A stretch of DNA of 64,000 nt from Methylophilaceae bacterium (GCA_013141125.1 JABFRO010000003.1:399514-463513), one strand, 5' to 3'; shown: positions 43,869 to 53,017, counted from the first letter of the stretch. Made by a program: numbers and translations. The notes: a model not told the origin generated them from the sequence alone.

Positions 43869-43957
43869 AGCATGCCTCCCAGCTTTGCACAGCCGTAAGC
43901 CATAGCAGCCAACACGGCGAAGAACAGGAATATTCCTGCAATATAGATGAGATCCAT
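43865..43957 (-). CDS. Small leading membrane peptide of the kdp operon
   Basis: A 30-residue frame starting at ATG 43957 with a GGAGGCAAC ribosome site. It encodes one hydrophobic helix (DLIYIAGIFLFFAVLAAMAYG) followed by CAKLGG. Its TGA overlaps the kdpF ATG by four bases, so translation is coupled. Similar short frames precede kdpF in several proteobacteria. It may be a membrane peptide associated with the complex; the function is unknown. Confidence 0.7.
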   Translation of the reverse strand: MDLIYIAGIFLFFAVLAAMAYGCAKLGGML

Positions 43958-44233
43958 CTGTTGCCTCCGTTTATAAAATCACATGGCAATAATAGGATTT
44001 TAGAAATAAATATTTTGAATAAATTAGCGGTGCAAATATAAAAATTTTGTAAAAACTCGAATATAAATGCACTGATTTTCTAATGAATCAACCACTCAGC
44101 CTTTCATTGCATTGAGAATATGACAATGCGTGACAAGGGGGAATAAGGGTATGCCCTTATAAGGAAATGCGACGAATAGCCAGGATGGCTTAGTGTCGAG
44201 GGTGTGCGTCCAGCCGTTCCTCCTTGGAAGAAG
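43958..44233. promoter_or_regulatory. Probable kdp promoter region
   Basis: The AT-rich 100 bases upstream of the kdp operon (about 43970-44095, with TTTTGTAAAAACTCG and TATTTTG runs) should carry the KdpE-controlled promoter. No defined KdpE box was identified by eye. From 44100 to 44233 the sequence contains no gene or recognisable signal. Confidence 0.4.
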
Positions 44234-44330
44234 TTCAGCGTATTGCAACGTAAAACGAAAGTTGAGGAAATGCTTTGAGCATCCAGCGCCTCACAAAGAC
44301 CAAAAGCGAAAATCCTCGCACTGACCAGCA
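44234..44330 (+). pseudogene. Duplicated 3' fragment of the DUF421 gene
   Basis: 44237-44278 encodes FSVLQRKTKVEEML followed by TGA, nearly identical to the last 14 codons of the DUF421 gene at 34495-34538 (SVLQRKTKVEEML). The similarity continues into the downstream bases (CCAGCGCCTCACAA, AGCGAAAATCCTCGCA versus CCAGCGCTTCACAA, AGCGAAAATCTTCGCA). Nothing upstream matches. It is a remnant of a second DUF421 copy or of a segment moved from 34 kb. Confidence 0.75.
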
Positions 44331-44351
44331 GCAGCTGGTCAGTGCGAGGAT
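44312..44351. repeat. Perfect 18-bp stem-loop
   Basis: ATCCTCGCACTGACCAGC (44312-44329), loop AGCA, then its exact complement (44334-44351). It lies right after the duplicated DUF421 fragment. Neither side has a T tract, so it is not a standard terminator. The left arm overlaps the duplicated segment, whose counterpart at 34 kb has only a weak version of this palindrome. Confidence 0.7.
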
Positions 44352-44495
44352 CAGTCACTACCCTCATTAACTAACCTAAGGTTCTATTGATACGGCTCGA
44401 TAATATTTGAAGTTAGTTCACATTAAGTTCGTCGAAATTTTAATGTATTCAACACATTCGACAAGCTCAAGCTGTATCTAAAACGGGGTGGTTGA
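44352..44495. other. Intergenic sequence, no gene seen
   Basis: This part contains a CATTCGACAAGCTC motif (44455-44468) that is the complement of GAGCTTGTCGAATG at 26174-26187, a dispersed short repeat. No further feature is supported. Confidence 0.4.
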
Positions 44496-45074
44496 TTATT
44501 TGCCGTAATGGATCTTGGCATTGCTGAGGCATGTATCCTTAGCGCCGCCTGCCAAGGCATCACATTTTTCCTTGGCAACTACAAACTCAGCATCACGTTT
44601 ATCCGCAGCGGCATCATGACGTGCTTCTGCTTTTGTTTCCTTGGCTTCCACGTTGGCTTTTGAAGATTTTAGCTGGGTTTCAGCATCGGCTATTTGACTG
44701 ACTTTGGCCGCTTTCGCCTCTTTCACGCAAACATCCTTGACGTTACCTGCTTTGTCATCACACTTTTCAAGGGCGATTGCATAATCAGCATCGGCTTTGG
44801 CAACTAGCGCGGCATGGTGCGATTTGGTAGAAGGTTTGTAATTGGCTTCCAGATCCGCTTGGGCAACACTCTGCTTGCCTTTGGCTTCGGCTACGCAAAT
44901 ATCCTTGGCGTTTCCTGATTGCGAATCACAAGCCGCCTTGGCGGATTTATATTCAGCAGCTATGCTTTTTTCCTGCGCTTTGTATTGCGCCTTGGTGATT
45001 GGTTCAGCCATCGCGCTCACACTGAAAGTAAAACCTAGCGCCAGCACCAGCGCACTAATATTGAAATTTTTCAT
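44496..45074 (-). CDS. Secreted Cys-pair repeat protein of unknown function
   Basis: A 192-residue protein with a Sec signal peptide (ISALVLALGFTFSVSAMA). The mature chain is Ala/Lys/Glu-rich and helical, with three copies of a motif like CDSQSGNAKDICVAEAK, CDDKAGNVKDVCVKEAK and CDALAGGAKDTCLSNAK, each with two cysteines that could form a disulfide. It is probably a periplasmic stress protein; it is found in betaproteobacteria but has no known function. It lies just after the CsbD gene on the same strand, with a 33-base gap. Confidence 0.75.
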   Translation of the reverse strand: MKNFNISALVLALGFTFSVSAMAEPITKAQYKAQEKSIAAEYKSAKAACDSQSGNAKDICVAEAKGKQSVAQADLEANYKPSTKSHHAALVAKADADYAIALEKCDDKAGNVKDVCVKEAKAAKVSQIADAETQLKSSKANVEAKETKAEARHDAAADKRDAEFVVAKEKCDALAGGAKDTCLSNAKIHYGK

Positions 45075-45107
45075 GATTTTTCCTCTGTTGACAGATGATT
45101 AAATAGA

Positions 45108-45329
45108 TCAGTGTTTCGAGCAATCATGCTCTTTTTGCAATTTCTGCCAGTCAGAAAGCTGAGTTTCCACTTCCTCTTTGCTGATGCCATAAACTTCCTG
45201 AATTTTGCCAACCAGATGGTCGCGCTTACCTGCAATCACATCCAGATGGTCGTCGGTTAGCTTGCCCCATTGTTGTTTGACATTGCCTTTTAATTGTTTC
45301 CAATTGCCTTCAATTTGATCCCAGTTCAT
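45108..45329 (-). CDS. CsbD-family stress protein
   Basis: A 73-residue hydrophilic CsbD/YjbJ-type protein. It starts with MNWDQIEGNWKQLKGNVKQQ and continues with WGKLTDDHLDVIAGKRDHLVGKIQEVYGIS, which is the family core. Members accumulate in general stress; the molecular role is unclear. It shares a transcript with the secreted Cys-pair protein, as suggested by orientation and spacing. A truncated relative begins the gene at 49365. Confidence 0.9.
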   Translation of the reverse strand: MNWDQIEGNWKQLKGNVKQQWGKLTDDHLDVIAGKRDHLVGKIQEVYGISKEEVETQLSDWQKLQKEHDCSKH

Positions 45330-45616
45330 TTTAAATTCCTCTCGCTAGTTAGTGGTATGACGATGGTTTTGTCATAATCACAAGGAGTTGACGCATTGCT
45401 GATTTTTCGATGCCAATTTGCAGAAAACCGAAAAACCCTTGCGCTGTTTGCCACATGATGTTTGCAGATTACGCAGACTGTTTTGTGCCGTCTGTCTGTT
45501 AGCGCACATTGCGCAGAGGTTTAATTTTCAGGGCAAAACTCGTCATTGGAGATTCAAAGAGTATGATTCCCGCATAGGTTTCAAACCTCATGTAACAGCG
45601 ACCTGAAAGAAAACTT

Positions 45617-48589
45617 GTGACCAATAAAACAACCACCAAGCGACCTACGCCAGCGCCCATGGCCACCCGTAATGAAGAATGCGTGAACATTAGCCCGGCT
45701 TTTCCGATTGTTGGCATTGGTGCTTCCGCTGGTGGGCTGGAAGCTTTTGAGCAGTTTTTTCGCCATACACCAGCAGATAGCGGATTCGCTTTTGTGCTGG
45801 TTTCGCATCTGGCTCCCGACCATGACAGTCTGCTCACGGAAATTCTGCAACGGGCAACCAGCATGCGTGTCATTGAAGTGCAGGATCAAATGCCGGTTGC
45901 AGCCAATCAGGTCTACATCATTCCGCCTAATCGTGACATGACGATTTTTCACGGAAAACTGCAATTGAGCGTGTTGGAAGAGCCGCACGCGCTACGTATG
46001 CCGATAGATGAATTTTTGCGCTCGCTGGCTGAAGATCAGGGCGAAAACGCGATTGGCATTATTCTATCCGGCACCGGTAGCGACGGCACACTGGGCTTGC
46101 GTGCCATAGTTGGCGCAGGGGGTGTTTCACTGGTGCAGGAACCAAGCACAGCCAAATATGCGGGTATGCCCAGCAGTTCTATTCAGGCGGGTTATGCCAA
46201 TCATATTCTGCCGGTAGAGAAAATGGCTGAAGTGATGATAGCCGGCGTTTTAAAACAGGGCGTGTTCAACAAACAACTGCAACAAACACCGCTGGCACCG
46301 GCCATGGTCAGCGGCATGGCGCGCATTTTGATGCAATTGCGTAGCGCCACCGGCCATGATTTTTCGATGTATAAGAAAAGTACCATAGGCCGCCGCATTG
46401 AGCGCCGCATGGCGCAGCACAATATTGAAAACACCGAAGTCTATGCCCGCTTCCTCAAGGAAAATCCGGCGGAAATACAGATTTTATTCAAGGAACTGCT
46501 GATTAATGTCACCAGTTTTTTTCGCGACAAAGAAGCCTTTGACGTGCTGGAAAAAACCATACTGCCGCAACTGTGCCAAGGCAAGCCGGATAACTATCTG
46601 TTGCGGGTCTGGGTGGCGGGCTGTGCCACGGGCGAAGAAGCTTATTCGGTGGCTATTTTACTGCGCGAATTGTTGGAACAATCCCATCCTGATTTTAAGG
46701 TGCAGATTTACAGCACCGATCTGGCGAATGATGCCATTGTCATTGCCCGCGCCGGACTTTATCCACCCAATATTGTTCAGGATGTTTCCCCGGAGCGCTT
46801 GCGGCGCTTTTTTACCAAGGAGGATGCCGGTTATCGGGTAAAAAAGGAAATCCGTGAAATGGTGGTGTTCGCCGTGCAAAATGTAATCAAGGATCCGCCG
46901 TTCACCAAACTTGATCTACTTTGCTGTCGCAACCTGATGATTTATCTGGAAGCGGAGCTGCAAAACAAACTGATACCGGCGTTTCACTATGCACTCAAGC
47001 CCGGTGGCGTGCTGTTTCTTTCGCCATCGGAAAGTATAGGCAACCATACCGATCTGTTTTCAGCGCTTAATCGCAAGTGGAAGTTTTATCTGGTAACGCC
47101 AACAGCGGCTTCAAACCACGCCATAATGACCAGCCCCTTGACTTGGGCAGCCGTTAATAGCAGCAAGTCAGAGCCTATTATGCAAATAAGCAAAGAGCCG
47201 GATTTAGCCGATTTAACGCGCCGCGTTTTGGTGCAATGCTTTGCACCCGCCTCCGTGGTCACAGACCTTAAGGGCGAAACGCTGTTTGTGCATGGTGAAA
47301 CCGGCAAGTTTCTGCGTCCGCCGCCCGGGCAAGCCAGCCTCAATATCATACAAATGGCGCGCGAAGGATTGGAGCTGGAATTACGTAGTGCGATTCAGAC
47401 AGTAGTCAATTTAGGTGCACCTATGCTGAATCGCGAAGTGCAGGTCAAGACCAATGGCAGTTACACAACGGTGAGTTTGAGCGTCAGGCCATTACCCGAT
47501 CCGCAAGGTGGAGAAGGGTTGCTCCTGATAAGCTTTCAGGAAATAGCCAGCGCAGTAAGCAAACCCAGGCGCAAAACCACGAGCAAACCCGCTGAATTGG
47601 GGCGTATAGCCGAACTGGAACGTGAGCTGTCCTACAATAAGGAAAATCTGCAAGCCACCATTGAGGAACAGCAAGCCTCCAACGAGGAGCTAAAATCTTC
47701 CAATGAAGAGATGCAATCCACCAACGAGGAGCTCCAGTCCACCAATGAAGAACTGGAAACTTCCAAGGAAGAGTTGCAATCGGTGAATGAAGAGCTGATT
47801 ACCGTGAATGCCGAACTCCAGGCCAAAATCGAGCAATTGGCAGGGATGCAGAATGACATGAAAAATCTGCTCGATAACGTCAATATAGGCACTGTGTTTC
47901 TCGACCAGAACATGCTGATTCGACGCTACACACGGGAGGCCGGCAAGGTCTATCGCCTGGTCGCTTCCGATGTGGGGCGTGCCCTGGCGGATATCAAATC
48001 CGACCTGGAAGGCGAGGATCTGCTGGTGCAGGCGCAAAAAGTGCTGGAAACACTACTGCCGTTTGAGCACGAAGTTCATGCACGCAATGGCACCTGGTAT
48101 CTGGTGCGCATTCAGCCTTACCGCACGCTGGATAATGTGATTGAAGGTGTGGTGCTGACTTTTACCGACATCAGTCAGCGTGTTAAGGCGGAAGCAGCCG
48201 TGCAACATGCGCGGGAAATGGCTGAAAATATCGTCGAAACCATACGCGAGCCACTGCTGGTACTGGATGCAGATTTGCAAGTGATTTCTGCCAACCGCGC
48301 TTTTTGCCAGTATTTTCAAGTGCTGCTGGCGGATACGCTTAATCGCAAAATTTACGATCTGGGCAACCGGCAATGGAATATCCCCGCCTTGCGTGAATTG
48401 CTGGAAACCATTTTGCCGCGCGACCAAACCTTTGATGGCTATGTGGTGGAGCATGACTTTCCCGTGATTGGTCACCGCCGCATGATGTTGAATGCGCGCT
48501 GTATTGCCGGTTCGGCAAGTGAACCACCGTTGATTCTGCTGGCAATGGAAGAAATTAATCTAATAATCAATAAGGAAAATTCATTATGA
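45617..48589 (+). CDS. CheB-CheR-PAS fusion protein without kinase domain
   Basis: A 990-residue sensory protein. Residues about 35-220 are a CheB methylesterase domain with the catalytic Ser (GIGASAGG), His (SHLAPDHDS) and Asp (ILSGTGSDGTLG). Residues about 225-490 are a CheR methyltransferase (SFFRDKEAFDVLEK, VWVAGCATGEEAYSVA, CRNLMIYL). Then a long coiled coil (about 660-745, with repeated NEELQSTNEEL units) leads to two PAS-like domains to the end. No histidine kinase or GGDEF domain follows. Start is GTG 45617 (weak ribosome site); ATG 45659 is possible. It is coupled to the next PAS gene by a four-base overlap. Confidence 0.88.
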   Translation: MTNKTTTKRPTPAPMATRNEECVNISPAFPIVGIGASAGGLEAFEQFFRHTPADSGFAFVLVSHLAPDHDSLLTEILQRATSMRVIEVQDQMPVAANQVYIIPPNRDMTIFHGKLQLSVLEEPHALRMPIDEFLRSLAEDQGENAIGIILSGTGSDGTLGLRAIVGAGGVSLVQEPSTAKYAGMPSSSIQAGYANHILPVEKMAEVMIAGVLKQGVFNKQLQQTPLAPAMVSGMARILMQLRSATGHDFSMYKKSTIGRRIERRMAQHNIENTEVYARFLKENPAEIQILFKELLINVTSFFRDKEAFDVLEKTILPQLCQGKPDNYLLRVWVAGCATGEEAYSVAILLRELLEQSHPDFKVQIYSTDLANDAIVIARAGLYPPNIVQDVSPERLRRFFTKEDAGYRVKKEIREMVVFAVQNVIKDPPFTKLDLLCCRNLMIYLEAELQNKLIPAFHYALKPGGVLFLSPSESIGNHTDLFSALNRKWKFYLVTPTAASNHAIMTSPLTWAAVNSSKSEPIMQISKEPDLADLTRRVLVQCFAPASVVTDLKGETLFVHGETGKFLRPPPGQASLNIIQMAREGLELELRSAIQTVVNLGAPMLNREVQVKTNGSYTTVSLSVRPLPDPQGGEGLLLISFQEIASAVSKPRRKTTSKPAELGRIAELERELSYNKENLQATIEEQQASNEELKSSNEEMQSTNEELQSTNEELETSKEELQSVNEELITVNAELQAKIEQLAGMQNDMKNLLDNVNIGTVFLDQNMLIRRYTREAGKVYRLVASDVGRALADIKSDLEGEDLLVQAQKVLETLLPFEHEVHARNGTWYLVRIQPYRTLDNVIEGVVLTFTDISQRVKAEAAVQHAREMAENIVETIREPLLVLDADLQVISANRAFCQYFQVLLADTLNRKIYDLGNRQWNIPALRELLETILPRDQTFDGYVVEHDFPVIGHRRMMLNARCIAGSASEPPLILLAMEEINLIINKENSL

Positions 48590-49134
48590 AAAAAGTTTGG
48601 GATGGTTTGGAGAGGCGAATAACGTTAAGAACGGAAGCAGAATCCCTGCTGACCAATTTGTCACCGTCCGAGGCGCTGGCGCAACCTACCGAAGTAATGC
48701 TGCATGAACTTCTGGTGCATAAAGTAGAGCTGGAAATGCAAAACGAGGAATTACGCAGAGCGCATATTGCGCTGGAAGAAGCGCGTGATCGTTATGTGGA
48801 TCTTTATGATTTTGCCCCGTGTGCGTACTTGACCATCAACCGCGAAGGCCTGATTGCTGAAGCCAATCTAACTGCGGCTACCTTGCTGGGCATGGATAGA
48901 GGAAAACTCATCCACAGGCGTTTCTCCTCGTTTGTTGCCGCACAGGATCAAGACAGCTGGCATCGCATGTTCATGCACATCATGCAACATGCCATAGATG
49001 AAAAGCAGGGCATTGATCTGGAGCTGCTGCGTGCTGACGGCTCTGCATTAAAAGTACATCTCGATGGTTTACGCAGAATGGCCGCAGATTCGCTCGCCAG
49101 CTTGCGTTTGACCCTGGTTGAAATTAGCCAATAA
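48586..49134 (+). CDS. PAS-domain protein coupled to the CheB-CheR gene
   Basis: A 182-residue protein consisting of a helical start (ERRITLRTEAESLLTNLSPSEALAQPTEVMLHELLVHKVELEMQNEELRRAHIALEEARDRYVDLYDF) and a single PAS domain (APCAYLTINREGLIAEANLTAATLLGMDRGKLIHRRFSSFV through GSALKVHLDGL). It has no output domain. It overlaps the CheB-CheR-PAS gene by four bases, so it probably joins or modulates that receptor by dimerising through its coiled coil. Confidence 0.82.
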   Translation: MKKVWDGLERRITLRTEAESLLTNLSPSEALAQPTEVMLHELLVHKVELEMQNEELRRAHIALEEARDRYVDLYDFAPCAYLTINREGLIAEANLTAATLLGMDRGKLIHRRFSSFVAAQDQDSWHRMFMHIMQHAIDEKQGIDLELLRADGSALKVHLDGLRRMAADSLASLRLTLVEISQ

Positions 49135-49364
49135 ACCAAAGCCGGACAGCAACGTATCGACGTAGATTAAAAAATTCAGGTCATTATGTGCGCCAGCCAA
49201 CTGACATTATATGAAGTTCGCCGTAAGCTTTAAAACATGAGATGAGCGTTTTACAGGCCTAAAGATTTATTGATGAAGCTTGAAAATCTCTAATCACGTG
49301 CTGCTTATGAGCGATTTGTGATGATGAAAATCATCATGTAACCATTGAGTGTGAGGTAAATAAA

Positions 49365-49661
49365 ATGATCCTGGATCAAATCAAGAATGGCTGGCAACAA
49401 TTGAAAAACCATGTCAGGCAGCAAGAGAGCAAGCCCGTCCATCATCCGGCGGATAATCGCCATGCCTTACAAAATCTGCTTGCCGACAATCCTGCAAAAG
49501 TTAGTAAAAGCGCTGATGATGGCGCTGCCAAACCGCAATTTTATGCACAGAAAATAATGCCACATAGTCAACAAATAGCTCCATTACGTTGTGAGCGTGT
49601 CCCCGGAATTTTTTCCGCCAGTGATGTTCATCGTCGCCATAATCCTTATCTGGGTGGTTGA
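49365..49661 (+). CDS. CsbD-headed small protein with unrelated C-terminus
   Basis: A 98-residue protein. Its first 20 residues (MILDQIKNGWQQLKNHVRQQ) resemble the CsbD protein encoded at 45108-45329. The rest (HHPADNRHALQNLLADNPAK, GAAKPQFYAQKIM and CERVPGIFSASDVHRRHNPYLGG) has no recognisable family. It starts with ATG 49365 after GTGAGGTAAATAAA. Its TGA overlaps the following AsmA start (TGATG), so it is coupled to that gene. Confidence 0.6.
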   Translation: MILDQIKNGWQQLKNHVRQQESKPVHHPADNRHALQNLLADNPAKVSKSADDGAAKPQFYAQKIMPHSQQIAPLRCERVPGIFSASDVHRRHNPYLGG

Positions 49662-51757
49662 TGCATGCTGAGCCCTTGGATTTGAATATACGCAAGTCTT
49701 TGCCGCGCCGCACCAAAATTGCCTGGGCAATTGCTGCTGCCGTGCTGGCTTTTCCCGCATGCGTTCTGCTGGTGTTGCTCACTATGGATTGGAATCACGC
49801 CAAGCCCTGGCTCAATGCGCGCGCCAGTATGGCGCTGGGTCGGCCATTTACCATTGCCGGTGATCTTGCGCTGAGCTGGGACAAAGCCGGGCTAACCGCT
49901 GGCGATCAAACTTGGCGCGCATGGCTGCCATGGCCGCATCTGGTGGCGCGGGATATTCATATCGGCAATCCGGCGGCGCTGACAGTGGCTCATGCATTGC
50001 CAGCGGGCGAGATGGCGCATATCAAATCGCTCGCTTTTTCACTCAACCCGCTGGCGTTGTTGAGCAAAAAAATCGTGATTCCCATGCTGCGTTTTGAAGC
50101 ACCTGTCATCCATTTGCAACGTGATATAAAAGGCCACAACAACTGGACGTTTAACCAGGACGGCAAACCTTTGCCCTGGCAGCTGGAACTGCAAGGCCTG
50201 GTTTTAAGCCAGGCCAGCGTGCATTTGCAGGATGCCATCAAACATGCCGATGTGACGGCCAGCATGGATACGCTGAAAGCTGGCACGCCATATGGCGTGG
50301 CCTGGCAATTGCAAGGCCAGTTCAATGGTGAAAGCATCAGCGGCAGCGGTAAGGCAGGGGCGGTGTTATCACTGCAACAGCAAAATATACCTTATCCGAT
50401 TTTAGCCAATCTGCGCATGGGGCAAACCCTTATCACGGCGCAAGGCACGCTGACCAAGCCTGCTGATTTAGTGGCGCTGGATATGCAGCTTAAAGTGTCT
50501 GGCGTAAGCATGGGCAGGCTCTATGCGTTAAGCGGTATTTATTTGCCGGAAACGCCGCCGTTTGCCACGGCAGGCCATTTGATCGGCCAGCTTAATAGAC
50601 ATGGCGCGCGCTGGAGTTACGATAAATTCACCGGGCGGCTGGGTGCCAGCGACATCAGCGGCCATCTCGACTATCAATCCGGGCAAGCGCGCCCTTTGCT
50701 CACCGGGAGCGTGGTATCGCATTTATTACAGCTGGCTGATCTCGCCCCGCTGATTGGTGCCGATTCCAGAGCCAGCCAGGCCAAGCGTGGGGCGGCTAGC
50801 GTGCAACCGGCAAATAAACGGCTACCGGTAGAGCCATTCACCCCCGAGCGCTGGGATAGTGTGGATGCCGATATTCACTTTAGCGCTGAAAAAATCCTCC
50901 ACAAAAAATCATTGCCCATCAATAAATTAAGCACCATGCTGCATCTTCACGATAGCGTGTTGTCCTTAGCGCCGCTGGATTTTGATATGGCGGGTGGCAA
51001 GCTGGGGATGCAGATAAAGCTCGATGCCAGTGGCAGCGTTGGCAAACAGGCCATCAAGGCTGAAATAAAGGCCAGCGCGCGCCATTTGCGCTTAAAACAA
51101 TTATTCCCCACCTTGCAGCCGCTACAAGCCAGCGCGGGTGAAATCAATGCCGATGCCTCCTTGTCCGCCGTGGGCAATTCTGTGGCCACGCTGCTGGGCG
51201 CAGCCAATGGCGAAATAAAAATGCTTATCAATCAAGGCACTATCAGCAAGTTGTTGCTGGAAGAAATGGGCTTGAACGTAGGTAATATTATTGTGACGCA
51301 TGTGCTGGGGGACAAGCAGGTCAAGCTGAACTGCATGGCGCTTGATATGGGCGTAACACAAGGCTTGATGCAAACACGTTATTTTATGATGGATACCGAC
51401 GCTGCCATACTCATGGTCAATGGGCAGATTGATCTGGCGCAAGAACAGCTGGATTTGACCATCAAACCCAATAGCAAAGGCTTGCGCGTGTTTTCATTAA
51501 GCGCACCGCTGTATGTGCGCGGCGATTTTATACAACCACAGGTCACTATCGACAAAGGCGTATTGGCCATGCGTGTTGGCGGTGCCATTGCCTTGGCAGC
51601 GCTGGCACCCTTCGCCGCCGTCATTCCTTTCGTGGTCACCGGCTCCAGCGAAAACAGCGCATGCGCCAAACTATTGGCAGAGACGCGCGTTAAACCAGTG
51701 GCACCGCCTCCGGGCAAAACTTATAGGCAAAAACCTGTTCCACACGCAAACAAATAA
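49661..51757 (+). CDS. AsmA-family outer-membrane biogenesis protein
   Basis: A 698-residue protein with one N-terminal membrane helix (IAWAIAAAVLAFPACVLLVLLTMDW) followed by AsmA blocks: LNARASMALGRPFTIAGDLALSWDK, the IVIPMLRFEAPVIHLQRDIKGHNNWTF module and, in the C-terminal half, GEIKMLINQGTISKLLLEEMGLNVG with DLTIKPNSKGLRVFSLSAPLYVRGDFIQPQVTIDK. AsmA proteins form bridge-like periplasmic structures thought to carry lipids to the outer membrane. ATG 49661 is chosen over the TTG at 49658 because it overlaps the upstream stop. Confidence 0.88.
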   Translation: MHAEPLDLNIRKSLPRRTKIAWAIAAAVLAFPACVLLVLLTMDWNHAKPWLNARASMALGRPFTIAGDLALSWDKAGLTAGDQTWRAWLPWPHLVARDIHIGNPAALTVAHALPAGEMAHIKSLAFSLNPLALLSKKIVIPMLRFEAPVIHLQRDIKGHNNWTFNQDGKPLPWQLELQGLVLSQASVHLQDAIKHADVTASMDTLKAGTPYGVAWQLQGQFNGESISGSGKAGAVLSLQQQNIPYPILANLRMGQTLITAQGTLTKPADLVALDMQLKVSGVSMGRLYALSGIYLPETPPFATAGHLIGQLNRHGARWSYDKFTGRLGASDISGHLDYQSGQARPLLTGSVVSHLLQLADLAPLIGADSRASQAKRGAASVQPANKRLPVEPFTPERWDSVDADIHFSAEKILHKKSLPINKLSTMLHLHDSVLSLAPLDFDMAGGKLGMQIKLDASGSVGKQAIKAEIKASARHLRLKQLFPTLQPLQASAGEINADASLSAVGNSVATLLGAANGEIKMLINQGTISKLLLEEMGLNVGNIIVTHVLGDKQVKLNCMALDMGVTQGLMQTRYFMMDTDAAILMVNGQIDLAQEQLDLTIKPNSKGLRVFSLSAPLYVRGDFIQPQVTIDKGVLAMRVGGAIALAALAPFAAVIPFVVTGSSENSACAKLLAETRVKPVAPPPGKTYRQKPVPHANK

Positions 51758-51894
51758 TGCGTCCACTATTTTCAATGTGGGCTGGTTTCAATGTGGGCTA
51801 GCGCACAGACCTGATTGGCCTATTCATTTAATCTGCACTCACGGCATCGCTGAATACCTAATTTTGAAGTTTTATCTATATGGAGTAATTAAAA

Positions 51895-52974
51895 ATGAAT
51901 AAGAATTTAATGAGTCTTGCCATCGCCAGCGTGTTTGGTTTGAGCGCTTTTGCCGTCAGCGCAGAAGAAGCTTACCAAGGCTCCTGGTATGTCATCCCCA
52001 GCGTTAGCGCTGTGCATCCCGATGGCGTTTTAGGTGCCGATGGCGTAGGCCCGGGTCTTTCGCTGCGTATAGGCAAAGAGCTGGATGAACATTGGGATAT
52101 TCAGGTCGGTGGCGGTTATGCTTATGCTGACCCAAAATCAGGTGCCGGTAAATACGAGCAATCGCTGCTGGGGATTGATGCGCTGTACTTTTTCAGCCGC
52201 AATGCCTTTCGCCCCTATGTATTAGCCGGTATCGGTGGTGCCTATAACAATATTGATTACAGCACCCAAAAAGGCAATAACACCTCATGGGCAGCCAATG
52301 TGGGTGTAGGCGCGCAATATTTGTTTACCGAAGCCCTGGGGGTGCAAGCTGAATTGCGTCATGTTTGGAGTGAAGCCAAGGCCACGGATTTGGCAGGCTT
52401 TACCGATAGAAAAACCGCAGGTAATACTTACTTGAGTTTGGGCGGCATATTCAAATTTGGCACACCTAAAGCAGTAGCCGCCGCCCCTGTGGTGACATCC
52501 ACGCCAGAACCGGTTGCCGCATCACAAGTGGCACCTGTCGCAGCAGCAGTAGCTCCCACGCCTGAAGCCTGCAAACCGCGCGTGGAGACCATTACCATCG
52601 CCTCGGAAACCCTGTTTGGCTTTGATAAAGCCACCTTAAAAACCGAAGGCAAACCAGCGCTGGATGAAGTAGCGGCAAAAATCAAAGCACACACCGATGT
52701 GCAGTTGGTTTTGGTCACTGGCTATACCGACAGCATTGGCCGTGAAGCCTATAACCAAAAACTTTCCGAGCACCGCGCCAATACCGTGAAAGATTACCTG
52801 GTTAGCCAAGGCATTGATGCCGCGCGCTTGCAAGCTGTGGGCAAGGGCGAATCTGATCCGGTTGTGGATGGCAAAGGCGTAAAAGGGCGTAAAAACCTGG
52901 TTTCAGCCTTGGCACCCAATCGCCGGGTAGTGATTGATACCACCCATGAGCAGCCAGTGGGTTGCAATAAGTAA
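51895..52974 (+). CDS. OmpA-family outer membrane protein
   Basis: A 359-residue outer membrane protein with a signal peptide (LMSLAIASVFGLSAFAVSA), an eight-stranded beta-barrel (GSWYVIPSVSAVHPDGVLG to about residue 195) and, after a Pro/Val/Ala-rich linker, a C-terminal OmpA peptidoglycan-binding domain (LFGFDKATLKTEGKPALDEVAAKIKAH, then TGYTDSIGREAYNQKLSEHRANTVKDYL). It has a good Shine-Dalgarno, TATGGAG, and ends at a clear terminator. It anchors the outer membrane to the cell wall. Confidence 0.9.
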   Translation: MNKNLMSLAIASVFGLSAFAVSAEEAYQGSWYVIPSVSAVHPDGVLGADGVGPGLSLRIGKELDEHWDIQVGGGYAYADPKSGAGKYEQSLLGIDALYFFSRNAFRPYVLAGIGGAYNNIDYSTQKGNNTSWAANVGVGAQYLFTEALGVQAELRHVWSEAKATDLAGFTDRKTAGNTYLSLGGIFKFGTPKAVAAAPVVTSTPEPVAASQVAPVAAAVAPTPEACKPRVETITIASETLFGFDKATLKTEGKPALDEVAAKIKAHTDVQLVLVTGYTDSIGREAYNQKLSEHRANTVKDYLVSQGIDAARLQAVGKGESDPVVDGKGVKGRKNLVSALAPNRRVVIDTTHEQPVGCNK

Positions 52975-52990
52975 TTTAATTTAAGCGTTT

Positions 52991-53017
52991 AAAAGCCCCG
53001 TCATGCGGGGCTTTTTT
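52991..53017 (+). terminator. Rho-independent terminator of the ompA-like gene
   Basis: AAAAGCCCCG (52991-53000), loop TCATG (53001-53005), then CGGGGCTTTTTT to 53017. The GC stem followed by a T run is a textbook intrinsic terminator, 17 bases after the OmpA-family stop codon. Confidence 0.9.
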
